From positions 248,001-312,000 of the forward strand of contig NZ_JABACI010000005.1 of assembly GCF_012524205.1 (NCBI RefSeq): DNA of 64,000 bases, given 5' to 3'. The stretch is from Microbacterium salsuginis (GTDB lineage: Bacteria; Actinomycetota; Actinomycetes; Actinomycetales; Microbacteriaceae). The translations under genes were made by a program, and so were the position numbers. Below the pieces are notes generated by a model, which saw only the letters and a list, made by a program, of their open reading frames with translations, was not told where the DNA came from and ran no database searches. Positions 54,104-62,987 of the stretch are shown one piece after another; positions within the stretch are counted from its first letter, which is position 1, and each line of letters starts with the position of its first letter.

Positions 54104-55989
54104 GAGATCACCTTCGCGTCGAGGATGTCAGAGGAGTAGCCGAGCAGGCGGATCTTCTCGCCCGAACCGGAGCCCGGAACATAGAAGAAGACCTGATCCG
54201 TGAACGTCGTGGTGAATCCCGTCGCCGACTGATCGGCTCCGGTGAGCACCTTGGCCCGCGGGTTGTTCTCGGTCTTGATCACGGCGTCCGCGGTCGTGGG
54301 CCTGACGGTGTCGGTCTCGTGGATGTTGACCGCCACGATCGCGCCGCTCTCGATCGTAGCGAGTGCGAAGGGCGGCTGAGTCCCGGCGCTCGCCTGGAAC
54401 TCGAACGTTCCTGTCCCTGTTCCCGTCTGGTTGAACTCGTCCAGGCGCCGCTGCCGATCCGCGGCGATGCTGGCGCGCATCTGGTCGCCCTCGGGGTCGA
54501 ACACGTCGTAGAACGCACTGTCCTCGCCGTTGTCGATGACATCGGCGTACGCGGCCGCGATCTCTTCGGGAGCCATCAGCAGGAACGGCGAATCCGGCTC
54601 GACCTGCGTCGCGCCGATGTAGTGGGGAGCAAGGTCGGGCAACGGAGTGGAGGCCTCGAGGCTCGCGATGTACGACAGCTTGTAGTCCGACCAGGCATCC
54701 TGCTGGGTCATCAGCATGATGCTCGACGTCTTGGAGGCCGAGTCATCGGCGACGGCGATGACCGAACGCGGCCAGCCGTCGAACGCCTGCGGAAGGATGA
54801 CCTTCAACGGCTTTGAGAGGATTCCGGCCGGAGCCTGGTAGTCGGCCAGGCTCGCGCGGATCTTGTAGTTCGTCTCACGGGCAGCAAGCGCCGCGCCCTC
54901 CAGCCGCGTCGCCGCGAGCTCCGCGTCCATGGCGGCGTCGGCGTCGGCGATCGTCGAGGCGATACGGGTGAGGATGCGCTCGGCCTGCGGCTTGGTCACC
55001 GCGGGAGCGTGCTGTCCTTCCGGAGCGATCACCGTCGCGGTCGGAGTGGGGGTCGGCGTCGCGCCGAACTGCGGCCAGGCATCAGCAGCGCATCCGGTGA
55101 ACAGCAGCGCCGAGACCGCGACCGCCGGCACGACCGCGAACGCCCTGCGACCGGAGGTGACGGCGCGGCGCCGGGTCGGGGCATCCGAACTGCTGATGAC
55201 GCCCTTGTCGGCGCCGTCGACCGCGAGATCGATCGGCTCGGTGACGGGCAGCGGCAGACCCTTGCGGCGCGGCCCACGCGAGCGACGTGCGTGGCGGATC
55301 CCGAGGATGTACAGGAATACGCCGATCGCCATGAGGATGCCGCCGCCGACGATGAGCGGACCCGCCCACGGAGTCGTCGTCTGGAGCGGCCACGACACGG
55401 ACACCGTGCTCGGCGCCGCAGCGGTGCCGTCCGTGGCCACCAGGACGCTCATGTCTTCGGGCAGCTGCAACGGAGCGATCAGGATGTCGGCCTGCTGGAA
55501 CTCGTCCAGCCACAGATCCGACCCGAGCGGACTGCGGCCGGGAGAGCCTGTCGCGGCATCCCCCGTCTCATCCACGGGAGCCGCCGGTTCGGTCGGCGCG
55601 GGCTCGGTCGCCGGGTCGGCGGCCTGACCGGTTTCGGCGTCGGACGGATCGACCGGCTCGGGTTCGACGAGAGTGGTCACGACCTCGCCCTCGTCGTTCA
55701 CGCTGGCACGGTTGTATTCGGCATCCGACAGCCAGGCCTGGACGTCGGCAGCGCGCCCGTACGAGGCGAAGAGGTCGCCCTCCCCCTGCACGCGCAGCGT
55801 CTGCGTGCCGGGCATCTGGTTGAGCACTGCCCCGTCGATCATCAGGTAGGGAGCTTCCTCCTCGACCGAGATCGACGCGGTCTCGGTCCGGGGTCCCTGG
55901 AAGATCGTTCGCTGGGCGATGCCCGCCCCGATCATCACGGCGGCGAGCACGAACGCCGCAACGGCCCACACGAAACGCACGAAGTACAC
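54100..55989 (-). CDS. Large membrane protein with internal lipobox-like site
   Basis: A 629-residue protein of unknown function. TM1 is at about 8-26, then an extracytoplasmic acidic, Pro/Thr-rich region, TM2 at about 210-231, a basic cytoplasmic loop (RHARRSRGPRRKG), and a third hydrophobic stretch 284-299 ending LFTGC with Cys300, followed by a TPTPTPT linker and a 300-residue C-terminal domain. It looks like a membrane protein fused to a lipoprotein. The GTG start is preceded by GGAAAG; TAGTCT about 45 bases upstream could be its -10. It is translationally coupled to the thioredoxin-TPR gene. Confidence 0.78.
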   Translation of the reverse strand: MYFVRFVWAVAAFVLAAVMIGAGIAQRTIFQGPRTETASISVEEEAPYLMIDGAVLNQMPGTQTLRVQGEGDLFASYGRAADVQAWLSDAEYNRASVNDEGEVVTTLVEPEPVDPSDAETGQAADPATEPAPTEPAAPVDETGDAATGSPGRSPLGSDLWLDEFQQADILIAPLQLPEDMSVLVATDGTAAAPSTVSVSWPLQTTTPWAGPLIVGGGILMAIGVFLYILGIRHARRSRGPRRKGLPLPVTEPIDLAVDGADKGVISSSDAPTRRRAVTSGRRAFAVVPAVAVSALLFTGCAADAWPQFGATPTPTPTATVIAPEGQHAPAVTKPQAERILTRIASTIADADAAMDAELAATRLEGAALAARETNYKIRASLADYQAPAGILSKPLKVILPQAFDGWPRSVIAVADDSASKTSSIMLMTQQDAWSDYKLSYIASLEASTPLPDLAPHYIGATQVEPDSPFLLMAPEEIAAAYADVIDNGEDSAFYDVFDPEGDQMRASIAADRQRRLDEFNQTGTGTGTFEFQASAGTQPPFALATIESGAIVAVNIHETDTVRPTTADAVIKTENNPRAKVLTGADQSATGFTTTFTDQVFFYVPGSGSGEKIRLLGYSSDILDAKVIS

Positions 55990-56105
55990 CTTTCCGAGGA
56001 CACGCGTTCAGGGCACGGTCCTTCGATTCGACATTTCAGACTAGCGAACATGACCTGAAAGCGGCCCGGGAGGCACCATTCCCGGGGCTGGACGTCAGTC
56101 ATGCG

Positions 56106-56111
56106 TATCCT
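56106..56111 (+). promoter_or_regulatory. Candidate -10 hexamer, AI-2E family gene
   Basis: TATCCT, giving a leader of about 40 bases that contains GAGGAGGGG before the GTG at 56159. Confidence 0.35.
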
Positions 56112-56158
56112 GACCTGACAGGCAGAGCGGCGATCACGTCGAGGAGGGGATCCGTCCG

Positions 56159-57235
56159 GTGAAGATCCACAACCCGTTCCGCGTGGCGCTGGTCGCCACG
56201 CTCGGTGTCGGCCTGGGGCTGCTGCTGATCGGCAGCATCCAGACGCTGTCGACGATCCTGCTCTACGTGGGCACGGCGCTGTTCCTCTCGCTGGGCCTGG
56301 AGCCCGTCGTCTCGTGGCTGGAACGCCGCAAGCTCCCGCGGTGGGCGGCGGTCCTACTCACGATCCTGGCGGTGCTCGCCGCTTTCGCGGGAATCATCCT
56401 CATGATCGTGCCGATCATCGTGCAGCAGATCGGCCAGCTCGTGGCCGAGATCCAGAAGCTCGCCGAGGACGGCGTCTTCGACGACCCCGTCGGCGGGATC
56501 CAGGACTGGCTCCACGCCGTCTTCCCCGCGCTGAACGTCGACGACGCCTGGGCGTACGTCGAGGACTGGTACGCCTCCCTCGACATCGGCGCCATCGGAG
56601 GCGAGATCGGGGGCGGCATCATCGCCGTGGTGGGTTCGATCATCGCCGGGTTCGGCGGTGCGTTCATCATCCTCATCCTGACGATCTACTTCACGGCCTC
56701 CACCCCCAACCTCAAGCGCGCGGTCTACCAGCTCGTTCCCGCATCCAAGCGCGCACGCTTCATCGATCTGGGCGAGCAGATCACCGATTCGGTCGGCTAC
56801 TACGTCATCGGGCAGGTGAGCCTCGGTGTGATCAACGGCGTCCTGAGCGCCATCCTCCTCACGATCATCGGGGCACCGTTCCCTGCCGTCCTGGCCGTCA
56901 TCGCGTTCTTCTTCTCGCTCATCCCGCTGGTGGGAACGCTCACCGGCTCGACGATCATCGTGCTGACATGTCTGATCCCGGGGCTCGGGACGCCCGCGAC
57001 GGCGCCGATCATCGCCGCGATCTACTACCTGATCTACATGCAGATCGAGGCGTACATCATCTCGCCGCGCATCATGGGGCGTGCCGTCGCGGTGCCGGGG
57101 GCGGTCGTGGTCATCGCCGCACTCGCCGGAGGATCGCTGCTGGGCCTCCTGGGCGCGCTGGTGGCGATCCCCGTGGCCGCGAGCATCCTGATCATCTACC
57201 GCCAGGTCGTGATCCCCCGTCAGAACGAGCGGTGA
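56159..57235 (+). CDS. AI-2E family transporter
   Basis: A 358-residue membrane protein of the AI-2E/PerM family with about eight hydrophobic segments. Typical blocks are FLSLGLEPVVSWLERRKLPR near the N-terminus and the C-terminal SPRIMGRAVAVPGAVVVIAAL. Some members export autoinducer-2, others are Na+/H+ antiporters, so the name does not fix the substrate. The GTG follows GAGGAGGGG at 9 bases. Its TGA abuts the TCA (stop) of the opposite gene with no base between. Confidence 0.9.
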   Translation: MKIHNPFRVALVATLGVGLGLLLIGSIQTLSTILLYVGTALFLSLGLEPVVSWLERRKLPRWAAVLLTILAVLAAFAGIILMIVPIIVQQIGQLVAEIQKLAEDGVFDDPVGGIQDWLHAVFPALNVDDAWAYVEDWYASLDIGAIGGEIGGGIIAVVGSIIAGFGGAFIILILTIYFTASTPNLKRAVYQLVPASKRARFIDLGEQITDSVGYYVIGQVSLGVINGVLSAILLTIIGAPFPAVLAVIAFFFSLIPLVGTLTGSTIIVLTCLIPGLGTPATAPIIAAIYYLIYMQIEAYIISPRIMGRAVAVPGAVVVIAALAGGSLLGLLGALVAIPVAASILIIYRQVVIPRQNER

Positions 57236-57964
57236 TCACGCGCCGACGAGGACCGGTCCGTCCCATTCGGTGGGCAGCGGGAGCGCATCGGGGTTGACCG
57301 CGGCGACGATCTCGGTGAGCACACGCCGCGTCTGGGCCTCTCCGACCCACAGATGCTTCCCGCCCTCGACCGGGATGAGGACAGCCTCCGGCACGCTCGC
57401 GAAGCGCTCCGCGGCGGCATCCGGACGAAGATAGTCGTCGAATTCGGGCACCACGACGATCAGCGGGCGCGGGTCACCGGCCCACGCGGCGACCTCGGCG
57501 TCCGTCGCGCGATGCAGCGGCGGCGAGAGCAGCACGGCCCCCTCGATGGCGTGATCGCGGCCGTACTTCAGCGCCAGCTCGGTGCCGAACGACCATCCCA
57601 CCAGCCAGGGACGCGGCAATTCCCGTTCGTCCACGAAGTCCATCGCGGCCGCGACATCGAAGGCTTCGGCACGTCCGCCGTCGAACGCCCCCTCGCTCGT
57701 ACCGCGCGGCGATGACGTGCCACGCGTGTTGAAACGCAGCACGGCGAGATCCGCCAGGGCGGGCAGCCGCGCCGCGGCTTTGCGGATGATGTGCGAGTCC
57801 ATGAACCCGCCCGCTGTGGGTAGCGGGTGAAGCGTCACCAGCGTCGCGACCGGGTCTCGCCCCTCCGGCAGAGCGAGCTCGCCGACGAGCGTCAGCCCGT
57901 CCAGCGTCTCGAGCTCGATCTCCTCACGCCGCGCGGGCAACTGCATCGGACCGCGGATCTCCAT
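57236..57964 (-). CDS. Alpha/beta hydrolase (dienelactone-hydrolase-like)
   Basis: A 242-residue hydrolase with nucleophile Ser125 in LVGWSFGTEL, HPLPTAGG in the oxyanion loop region, and VPEFDDYL and GGKHLWVG contributing the probable Asp and His. Similarity is to the small alpha/beta hydrolases with an HxPHPxGG-like loop, often annotated as dienelactone-type. It starts one base after the stop of the zinc-ribbon protein gene and is the distal gene of that group. Confidence 0.85.
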   Translation of the reverse strand: MEIRGPMQLPARREEIELETLDGLTLVGELALPEGRDPVATLVTLHPLPTAGGFMDSHIIRKAAARLPALADLAVLRFNTRGTSSPRGTSEGAFDGGRAEAFDVAAAMDFVDERELPRPWLVGWSFGTELALKYGRDHAIEGAVLLSPPLHRATDAEVAAWAGDPRPLIVVVPEFDDYLRPDAAAERFASVPEAVLIPVEGGKHLWVGEAQTRRVLTEIVAAVNPDALPLPTEWDGPVLVGA

Positions 57965-57965
57965 G

Positions 57966-58250
57966 TCAGGCCACCTTCCAGCAGTGCTGATGCCAGTGAC
58001 GTCGCGCAGCCAGGTCGGCTGCGTCGCCCAGCACGCCGTCAGCGCGCCACGCGACCAGATGCGCGACGCCGACGTCGATCTGGCGCCCGCAGCCGGGACA
58101 GATATAGGGCTTCTGCGCCTGCACAGCCGAGACCGGCTGCACCGTCCACTCCACACCGCGCCGCATCTCGGTGCGCTTCCATCCCGCCAGCAGGCGCTCG
58201 AGAGAGTCGTCGCCGCTGGGATCGGGGCGGCGGCGATGAGACCGCGGCAT
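57966..58250 (-). CDS. Small zinc-ribbon-like protein
   Basis: A 94-residue basic protein. ICPGCGRQI provides a Cys-x2-Cys knuckle and HLVAW ... RRHWHQHCW a His/Cys cluster, so one zinc site or a degenerate HNH-like fold is likely. Actinobacterial homologues are often labelled ATP/GTP-binding protein, for which no nucleotide motif is visible here. It lies between the lytic transglycosylase-like gene and the hydrolase, with 3- and 1-base gaps. Confidence 0.75.
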   Translation of the reverse strand: MPRSHRRRPDPSGDDSLERLLAGWKRTEMRRGVEWTVQPVSAVQAQKPYICPGCGRQIDVGVAHLVAWRADGVLGDAADLAARRHWHQHCWKVA

Positions 58251-58253
58251 GGC

Positions 58254-58994
58254 TCAGTACCAGCCGACCCGCTGCGAGTGATCCCACGCGCCGCAGGGCG
58301 TGCCGTAGCGTCCGCCGATGTAGCCCAGTCCCCATGCGATCTGCGTTGCGGGATTGGTCTCCCAATCGGCACCGGCCGCGGCCATCTTGTTGCCGGGAAG
58401 GGCCTGCGGGATGCCGTAGGCACCGCTCGAGGCGTTGTAGGCGTTGACCCGCCAGCCGGATTCCTTCTTCCACAGCGCGACGAGGCAGGCGAACTGGTCG
58501 TCGCCCCAGCCGCGCGCGAGCACCATGTCGTAGGCGATGGCCTGGGCAGACCCGGGGTCCGGGGTGACGAACGGCGGTCGCCAGCCCCCTGACGTGGAAC
58601 CTGTGCTCCGCGCCTGCACCCTCGGCGTGGGCGTCGGCTTCGGCTTCACGAACACCGTGTACCCGCCTCGGTCGAGCGCAGTGGGCTCGGCAGGCTCGGC
58701 ATCCTCGGCCGCGACGACCCTCTGGATGTCGCCCAGCGAGCTGGCGTACAGCGAGATCGGCGGGTTCTCCTCGGCGCTGGCCTGAGTCAGCGCGAGACCG
58801 GTCGGACCGATGTAGGCGGCGACGAAGCCGACCGCCGCGAAGGCTGCGAACACCCCGAGCACGCCGCGGCGGCGGGACCACCGGGTGGGTGCGGGCGCCC
58901 GGCGCACGGAGGCCGGAACCGGCCTGGCGACGACGGTCGAGACAGACTGACGCCGGGCGCGCCGGGTCGGGGTCAGCTCGGTTCCGGAAGTCAC
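58254..58994 (-). CDS. Secreted lytic transglycosylase-like protein
   Basis: A 246-residue envelope protein: a basic Arg-rich N-terminus, one membrane segment at about residues 44-64, a Pro/Thr linker (KPKPTPTPRVQ), and a C-terminal lysozyme-like domain (LWKKESGWRVNAYN, GAYGIPQALPG, GLGYIGGRYGTPCGAWDH). The catalytic Glu is in KKESGW. It probably cleaves peptidoglycan. An ATG at 59015 gives 7 more residues, but TAGAAT lies inside that stretch, so I prefer the GTG at 58994. Confidence 0.87.
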   Translation of the reverse strand: MTSGTELTPTRRARRQSVSTVVARPVPASVRRAPAPTRWSRRRGVLGVFAAFAAVGFVAAYIGPTGLALTQASAEENPPISLYASSLGDIQRVVAAEDAEPAEPTALDRGGYTVFVKPKPTPTPRVQARSTGSTSGGWRPPFVTPDPGSAQAIAYDMVLARGWGDDQFACLVALWKKESGWRVNAYNASSGAYGIPQALPGNKMAAAGADWETNPATQIAWGLGYIGGRYGTPCGAWDHSQRVGWY

Positions 58995-59004
58995 AGTGGT
59001 CCCG

Positions 59005-59010
59005 ATTCTA
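59005..59010 (-). promoter_or_regulatory. -10 hexamer, transglycosylase-like gene
   Basis: TAGAAT on the minus strand, the best -10 match in this part of the window; it lies 10 bases before the GTG at 58994 and would leave a leader of only a few bases. Confidence 0.4.
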
Positions 59011-59051
59011 GCCATGGCCCCCGCGGCATGCCATCCGATCGCGTAGGCGCG

Positions 59052-59615
59052 TCACCGGACCGCGAGGATGACCTCGACGACGGCATCGAGGACGGCGTCC
59101 ACCTGCACCTCGCGGTAGCCGCCCCGCTGCATACGGAACGCGACCGAGCGGACCTGCTCGGCGGTGAGTGAATCGCCCGTCTCGAGGTAGCGCGAGATCT
59201 TGTCCGACACGAGGTCGACCTCGTCGATCCGGTAGCCGTAGCGCAGCGCCGACACCCGGTCGAACCGGTGCCGGCGCGGCCGTGAGAGACGGTCGAGCAC
59301 CGTCTGCGCGGTCTCGCGTGTGTGGCCGACCCAGGCCCGCGCGCCGGCGCGCGACATGGCGTCCGCCCGCTCCCGCGCCGCGAAGGCGTCCTCGATGCGT
59401 CCGAGAGCGGCGTCCACGGACGCGATGGCGTACCCGTGGCGCACCAGCGGGAACGCGGCATGGCGGACGTCCGTCGAGGACAGATCGTCGGAGCCGGCCT
59501 CGAACGCCGCGCGCGCCCGGTCCATGAACTCGTCGACCGCGTGCTTGTCGTAGCCCTTCTCCCGCCCGTGGGCCTCCGGGAAGGATGCGCGGGCAGCGGC
59601 TTCCGGAGCCGTCAC
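59052..59615 (-). CDS. DivIVA-repeat protein
   Basis: A 187-residue protein with repeated DivIVA-type motifs GYxxxxVD: KGYDKHAVDEF, HGYAIASVDAAL, YGYRIDEVDLV and GGYREVQVDAVL. The second and fourth sit in similar units with VRxxAFxxxRxGY, so the protein is two copies of a 60- to 70-residue module. Members are restricted to actinobacteria; DivIVA proteins organise polar growth and septation. The GTG at 59615 has GGAG 5 bases upstream. It follows cdsA in the conserved translation/lipid block. Confidence 0.85.
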   Translation of the reverse strand: MTAPEAAARASFPEAHGREKGYDKHAVDEFMDRARAAFEAGSDDLSSTDVRHAAFPLVRHGYAIASVDAALGRIEDAFAARERADAMSRAGARAWVGHTRETAQTVLDRLSRPRRHRFDRVSALRYGYRIDEVDLVSDKISRYLETGDSLTAEQVRSVAFRMQRGGYREVQVDAVLDAVVEVILAVR

Positions 59616-59655
59616 GAGAGCTCCGCCACGGTGCGGGGAGTCACGGTGCTGAGAG

Positions 59656-60705
59656 TCACATTGCCGCCAAGGGGGTGAAGAGGTAGTACAGGGCCAGTGC
59701 CGCGACCGTCGACGGGAGGATCGAGTCGAGGCGATCGAGCACGCCACCGTGTCCGGGAAGCCACGAGCTCATGTCCTTGATGCCGAGATCGCGCTTGATC
59801 ATCGATTCTCCCAGGTCGCCGGCGGTCGCCGTGCCGAGGATAAGGATGCCGAACACGAGCCCCATCCACCAGTCGAGGCCGAGCATGAACATGCCGACCA
59901 GGACGCCCGCCAGCATCGCCGCGACCGCAGCGCCGGCGAAGCCCTCCCATGTCTTCTTGGGGCTGATCCGCGGTGCCATCGGATGCCTGCCGAACGAGAT
60001 GCCCGCGACGTAGGCGCCGGTGTCGACCGCGACGGCCACGATGATGAAGGCGAGCACCCACCACTCCCCGCGATCCTGCGCGAGCAGCAGGATGCACAGG
60101 CTCGCGAGGAATGACACGTAGAGCTGGATGAACGCGCCGACCAGGACATCGCCCAGCACCATCCCGTAGGTGCGCCCGTCGCTGGACGCCATCTGCACCA
60201 CGAGGCGCCATACGACCACAACGGCGAGGCAGACGAACAGCACGATCCACTGCAGCCAGGCGTCCACGAAGTAGGCCGCGACGACGATCACGGCGCCCGA
60301 GGCGAGTTGCGGAACCAGGTCGACACGACGCCCGCTCGCCGACAGGGCGCGCGAGAACTCGAAGATCGCCAGCAGCACTGCGGCAAGAGCGAACACGAGG
60401 AACGCCCACTTGACGAAGAGCAGCGAGCCCAGCAGCACCGCGCCGATCGCGAGGCCGATCAGGATCGCGAGGATCAGGTCTCGCCCGGTGCGCTCCTTGA
60501 TGCGCTCGTTTGCCTCCTCGAACTCCGCCTTGGCCTGCGCGACCTGGCTCTCGAGTTCGCTCCGCGCCGCCCGCAGGTGGGATTGCAGCATGGCCGCGGG
60601 ATCGTTGGGGTCGACAGGGCGGCGCGATTCGCCCATCTCGCGGCGCGTGCGCGGGATGTCCCGCGGCTCGCTCCCGCTGTCGGATCCCCCGGGTGCGTCG
60701 GTCAT
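59656..60705 (-). CDS. cdsA: Phosphatidate cytidylyltransferase
   Basis: A 349-residue integral membrane enzyme making CDP-diacylglycerol for phospholipid synthesis. The CDS signature is intact near the C-terminus (SMIKRDLGIKD then LPGHGGVLDRLDS). About seven to eight membrane segments follow a 75-residue cytoplasmic N-terminal extension rich in charged, coiled-coil-like helix (SELESQVAQAKAEFEEANER). It starts 9 bases after frr. Confidence 0.94.
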   Translation of the reverse strand: MTDAPGGSDSGSEPRDIPRTRREMGESRRPVDPNDPAAMLQSHLRAARSELESQVAQAKAEFEEANERIKERTGRDLILAILIGLAIGAVLLGSLLFVKWAFLVFALAAVLLAIFEFSRALSASGRRVDLVPQLASGAVIVVAAYFVDAWLQWIVLFVCLAVVVVWRLVVQMASSDGRTYGMVLGDVLVGAFIQLYVSFLASLCILLLAQDRGEWWVLAFIIVAVAVDTGAYVAGISFGRHPMAPRISPKKTWEGFAGAAVAAMLAGVLVGMFMLGLDWWMGLVFGILILGTATAGDLGESMIKRDLGIKDMSSWLPGHGGVLDRLDSILPSTVAALALYYLFTPLAAM

Positions 60706-60714
60706 GGCCGGACC

Positions 60715-61269
60715 TCAGACCTCGAGGAGTTCGGCCTCTTTGCGCTTGAGCGCGTCGTCGATCGCGTCGACGTGCGCACGCGTGAGGGCGTCGAGCTCCT
60801 TCTCGGCGCGGCCGAGCTCGTCCTCGCCGACCTCGCTCTTGAGGGCGTCGAGGTCGTCCTTCGCCTTGCGCCGGATGCCGCGCAGGTGGACCTTGTGGTC
60901 CTCGCCCTTGGAGCGCACCAGCTTGACGTACTCCTTGCGGCGCTCCTGCGTGAGCTCGGGCATCGTGACGCGCACGATGTTGCCGTCGTTGGTGGGGTTG
61001 ACGCCCAGATTCGGGACGTCGCGGATGGCCTGCTCGATCGCCTTCAGCGCCGACTTGTCGTACGGGGTGATGATCAGCGACCGCGCCTCGGGGCTGTTGA
61101 TCGAAGCCAGCTGCGCCAGCGGTGTGGGGGTGCCGTAGTAGTCGACGAGGACCTTCTGGAACAGCTGCGGGTTCGCGCGCCCGGTGCGAACCGTCGCGAA
61201 GTCCTCCTTCGCAGCCTCGACGGCGCGGTCCATGCGCGCTCCGGCTTCGGCCAAGACGTCCGCGATCAC
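60715..61269 (-). CDS. frr: Ribosome recycling factor
   Basis: A 184-residue RRF that, with EF-G, splits post-termination ribosomes. VRTGRANPQLFQKVLVDYYG and the terminal KEAELLEV are typical, and the length matches the family (about 185). The GTG start has AAGGAG 5 bases upstream. The order pyrH-frr-cdsA is conserved. Confidence 0.96.
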   Translation of the reverse strand: MIADVLAEAGARMDRAVEAAKEDFATVRTGRANPQLFQKVLVDYYGTPTPLAQLASINSPEARSLIITPYDKSALKAIEQAIRDVPNLGVNPTNDGNIVRVTMPELTQERRKEYVKLVRSKGEDHKVHLRGIRRKAKDDLDALKSEVGEDELGRAEKELDALTRAHVDAIDDALKRKEAELLEV

Positions 61270-61320
61270 AGTGTCTCCTTCGCGTTGATGGGGCGGGTCA
61301 AGTGTATCGGCGGGTGGCCG

Positions 61321-62040
61321 TCAGGCCGTGACCAGCGTGCCGATCGAGTCGCCGAGCAACGCGCGGGTGACATTGCCCGACGGCTCCATGCCGAACACGC
61401 GCATGTCCATCCGGTTGTCCATGCAGAGGCTGAACGCGGTCGAATCGACGACTTTGAGCCCTCGCTGGAGCGCATCGAGGTAGGTGATCCGGTCGATGCG
61501 GGTGGCCGAGGCATCCTTCTTCGGATCCGCGGTGTACACGCCGTCCACGCCGTTCTTCGCCACCAGCACCTCCTGGGCGCCGATCTCGAGTGCCCGCTGC
61601 GCGGCCACCGTGTCGGTCGAGAAGTACGGCAGCCCGGCGCCGGCGCCGAAGATGACGACGCGGCCCTTCTCCATGTGGCGCTCAGCGCGGCGTGGGATGT
61701 ACGGCTCGGCGACCTGCGTCATCGAGATGGCGGACTGCACCCGCGTGGCGGCGCCTGCCTGCTCGAGGAAGTCCTGGAGCGCGAGCGCGTTCATCACGGT
61801 GCCGAGCATGCCCATGTAGTCGGCCCGACCTCGGTCCATGCCGCGCTGGCTGAGCTCCGCGCCGCGGAAGAAGTTGCCGCCGCCGACCACGACTGCGATC
61901 TCGACCCGGTCGACCGCAGCGGCGATCTCGCGCGCCATCTGGCTCACGACGTCCGGGTTCACACCCAGCTGACCGCCTCCGAACGCCTCGCCGGACAGCT
62001 TCAGGAGGACGCGGCGGCGTCCGGTGGTCTCGTTGATCAC
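61321..62040 (-). CDS. pyrH: UMP kinase
   Basis: A 239-residue amino-acid-kinase-fold enzyme phosphorylating UMP to UDP. RVLLKLSGEAFGG at the N-terminus, VVVGGGNFFRG and KNGVDGVYTADPKKD are diagnostic. The GTG follows GAGAGGAC, and TAGTTT at 62062-62067 is a possible -10 just after the tsf terminator, so pyrH can begin its own transcript. Confidence 0.96.
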   Translation of the reverse strand: MINETTGRRRVLLKLSGEAFGGGQLGVNPDVVSQMAREIAAAVDRVEIAVVVGGGNFFRGAELSQRGMDRGRADYMGMLGTVMNALALQDFLEQAGAATRVQSAISMTQVAEPYIPRRAERHMEKGRVVIFGAGAGLPYFSTDTVAAQRALEIGAQEVLVAKNGVDGVYTADPKKDASATRIDRITYLDALQRGLKVVDSTAFSLCMDNRMDMRVFGMEPSGNVTRALLGDSIGTLVTA

Positions 62041-62081
62041 TGTGGTCCTCTCGTTGACGACAAACTACCGAAGGGCATGAG

Positions 62082-62112
62082 AAAAGGCCCGCATCGGATT
62101 CCGATGCGGGCC
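62082..62112 (-). terminator. Intrinsic terminator after tsf
   Basis: A perfect 12-bp stem (62086-62097 with 62101-62112) and a 3-base loop are followed on the minus strand by TTTT. It is the only classic hairpin-plus-T-run in the window and separates rpsB-tsf from pyrH-frr-cdsA. Confidence 0.85.
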
Positions 62113-62123
62113 CTCTCGATGTC

Positions 62124-62951
62124 TCAGGCGCCGACCTTGAAGCGGGCGAAGCCCGTCAGGGTGAGCCCTGCGTCCTTGGCCACCTGGGCCACGGACTGCT
62201 TGTTGTCCTTGGCGTAGTCCTGGTCGAGGAGCGAGACCTGCTTGAAGAACGCGTTCACGCGTCCCTCGACGATCTTCGGAAGCGCGGCCTCCGGCTTGCC
62301 CTCGTTGCGCGAGATCTCGGTGACGATCTCGCGCTCCTTCTCGACCTCGGCCTCGGGGACCTCGTCGCGCGTGAGGTACGACGGGTTCGCGAACGAGATG
62401 TGCTGCGCAAGGCTGCGAGCCGTCTCGGCGTCGTCTCCCGAGTAGGCCAGCACCACGCCGACCTGCGGGGGAAGGTCCTTGCTGGTCTTGTGCAGGTAGA
62501 CCTCGAACTTGTCGCCGCTCAGGGTGCGGACGCGGCGCAGTTCGACCTTCTCGCCGATGATCGCGGCCTCGTCGTCGATCAGCTGGGCGACGGTCTGCGT
62601 GCCGGCGGGCGCCGCGAGGGCGGCCTCGACCGAGTCGGCGGCGACCGCGGCCGCGGCATCCGCGACCTTGTCGGCCAGCGCGATGAAGCGGTCGTTCTTC
62701 GCGACGAAGTCGGTCTCGCACGCGAGCTCGATCAGCGTGACCTTGCCGTCCTGCTCACGAGCGGTGACCAGGCCCTCGCTCGTGGAACGGTCGGCGCGCT
62801 TGGCGTTGCCCTTCGCGCCCTTCAGGCGCAGGATCTCGACGGCCTTCTCGACATCGCCGTCGGCCTCTTCGAGCGCCTTCTTCGTGTCGACCATGCCCGT
62901 GCCGAGCTGGTCGCGCAGCGCCTTGATGTCGGCGATCGTGAAGTTTGCCAT
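62124..62951 (-). CDS. tsf: Elongation factor Ts
   Basis: A 275-residue EF-Ts, the guanine-nucleotide exchange factor for EF-Tu. The N-terminal UBA-like domain (IKALRDQLGTGMVDTKKALEEADGD in part) and the TDFVAKNDRF motif that contacts EF-Tu are clear. ATG at 62951 has AAGGAG 9 bases upstream. The rpsB-tsf gap contains a strong hairpin. Confidence 0.96.
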   Translation of the reverse strand: MANFTIADIKALRDQLGTGMVDTKKALEEADGDVEKAVEILRLKGAKGNAKRADRSTSEGLVTAREQDGKVTLIELACETDFVAKNDRFIALADKVADAAAAVAADSVEAALAAPAGTQTVAQLIDDEAAIIGEKVELRRVRTLSGDKFEVYLHKTSKDLPPQVGVVLAYSGDDAETARSLAQHISFANPSYLTRDEVPEAEVEKEREIVTEISRNEGKPEAALPKIVEGRVNAFFKQVSLLDQDYAKDNKQSVAQVAKDAGLTLTGFARFKVGA

Positions 62952-62987
62952 GGGTGGCGGCTCCTTGATTGTGGTGGATTCCCGGAT

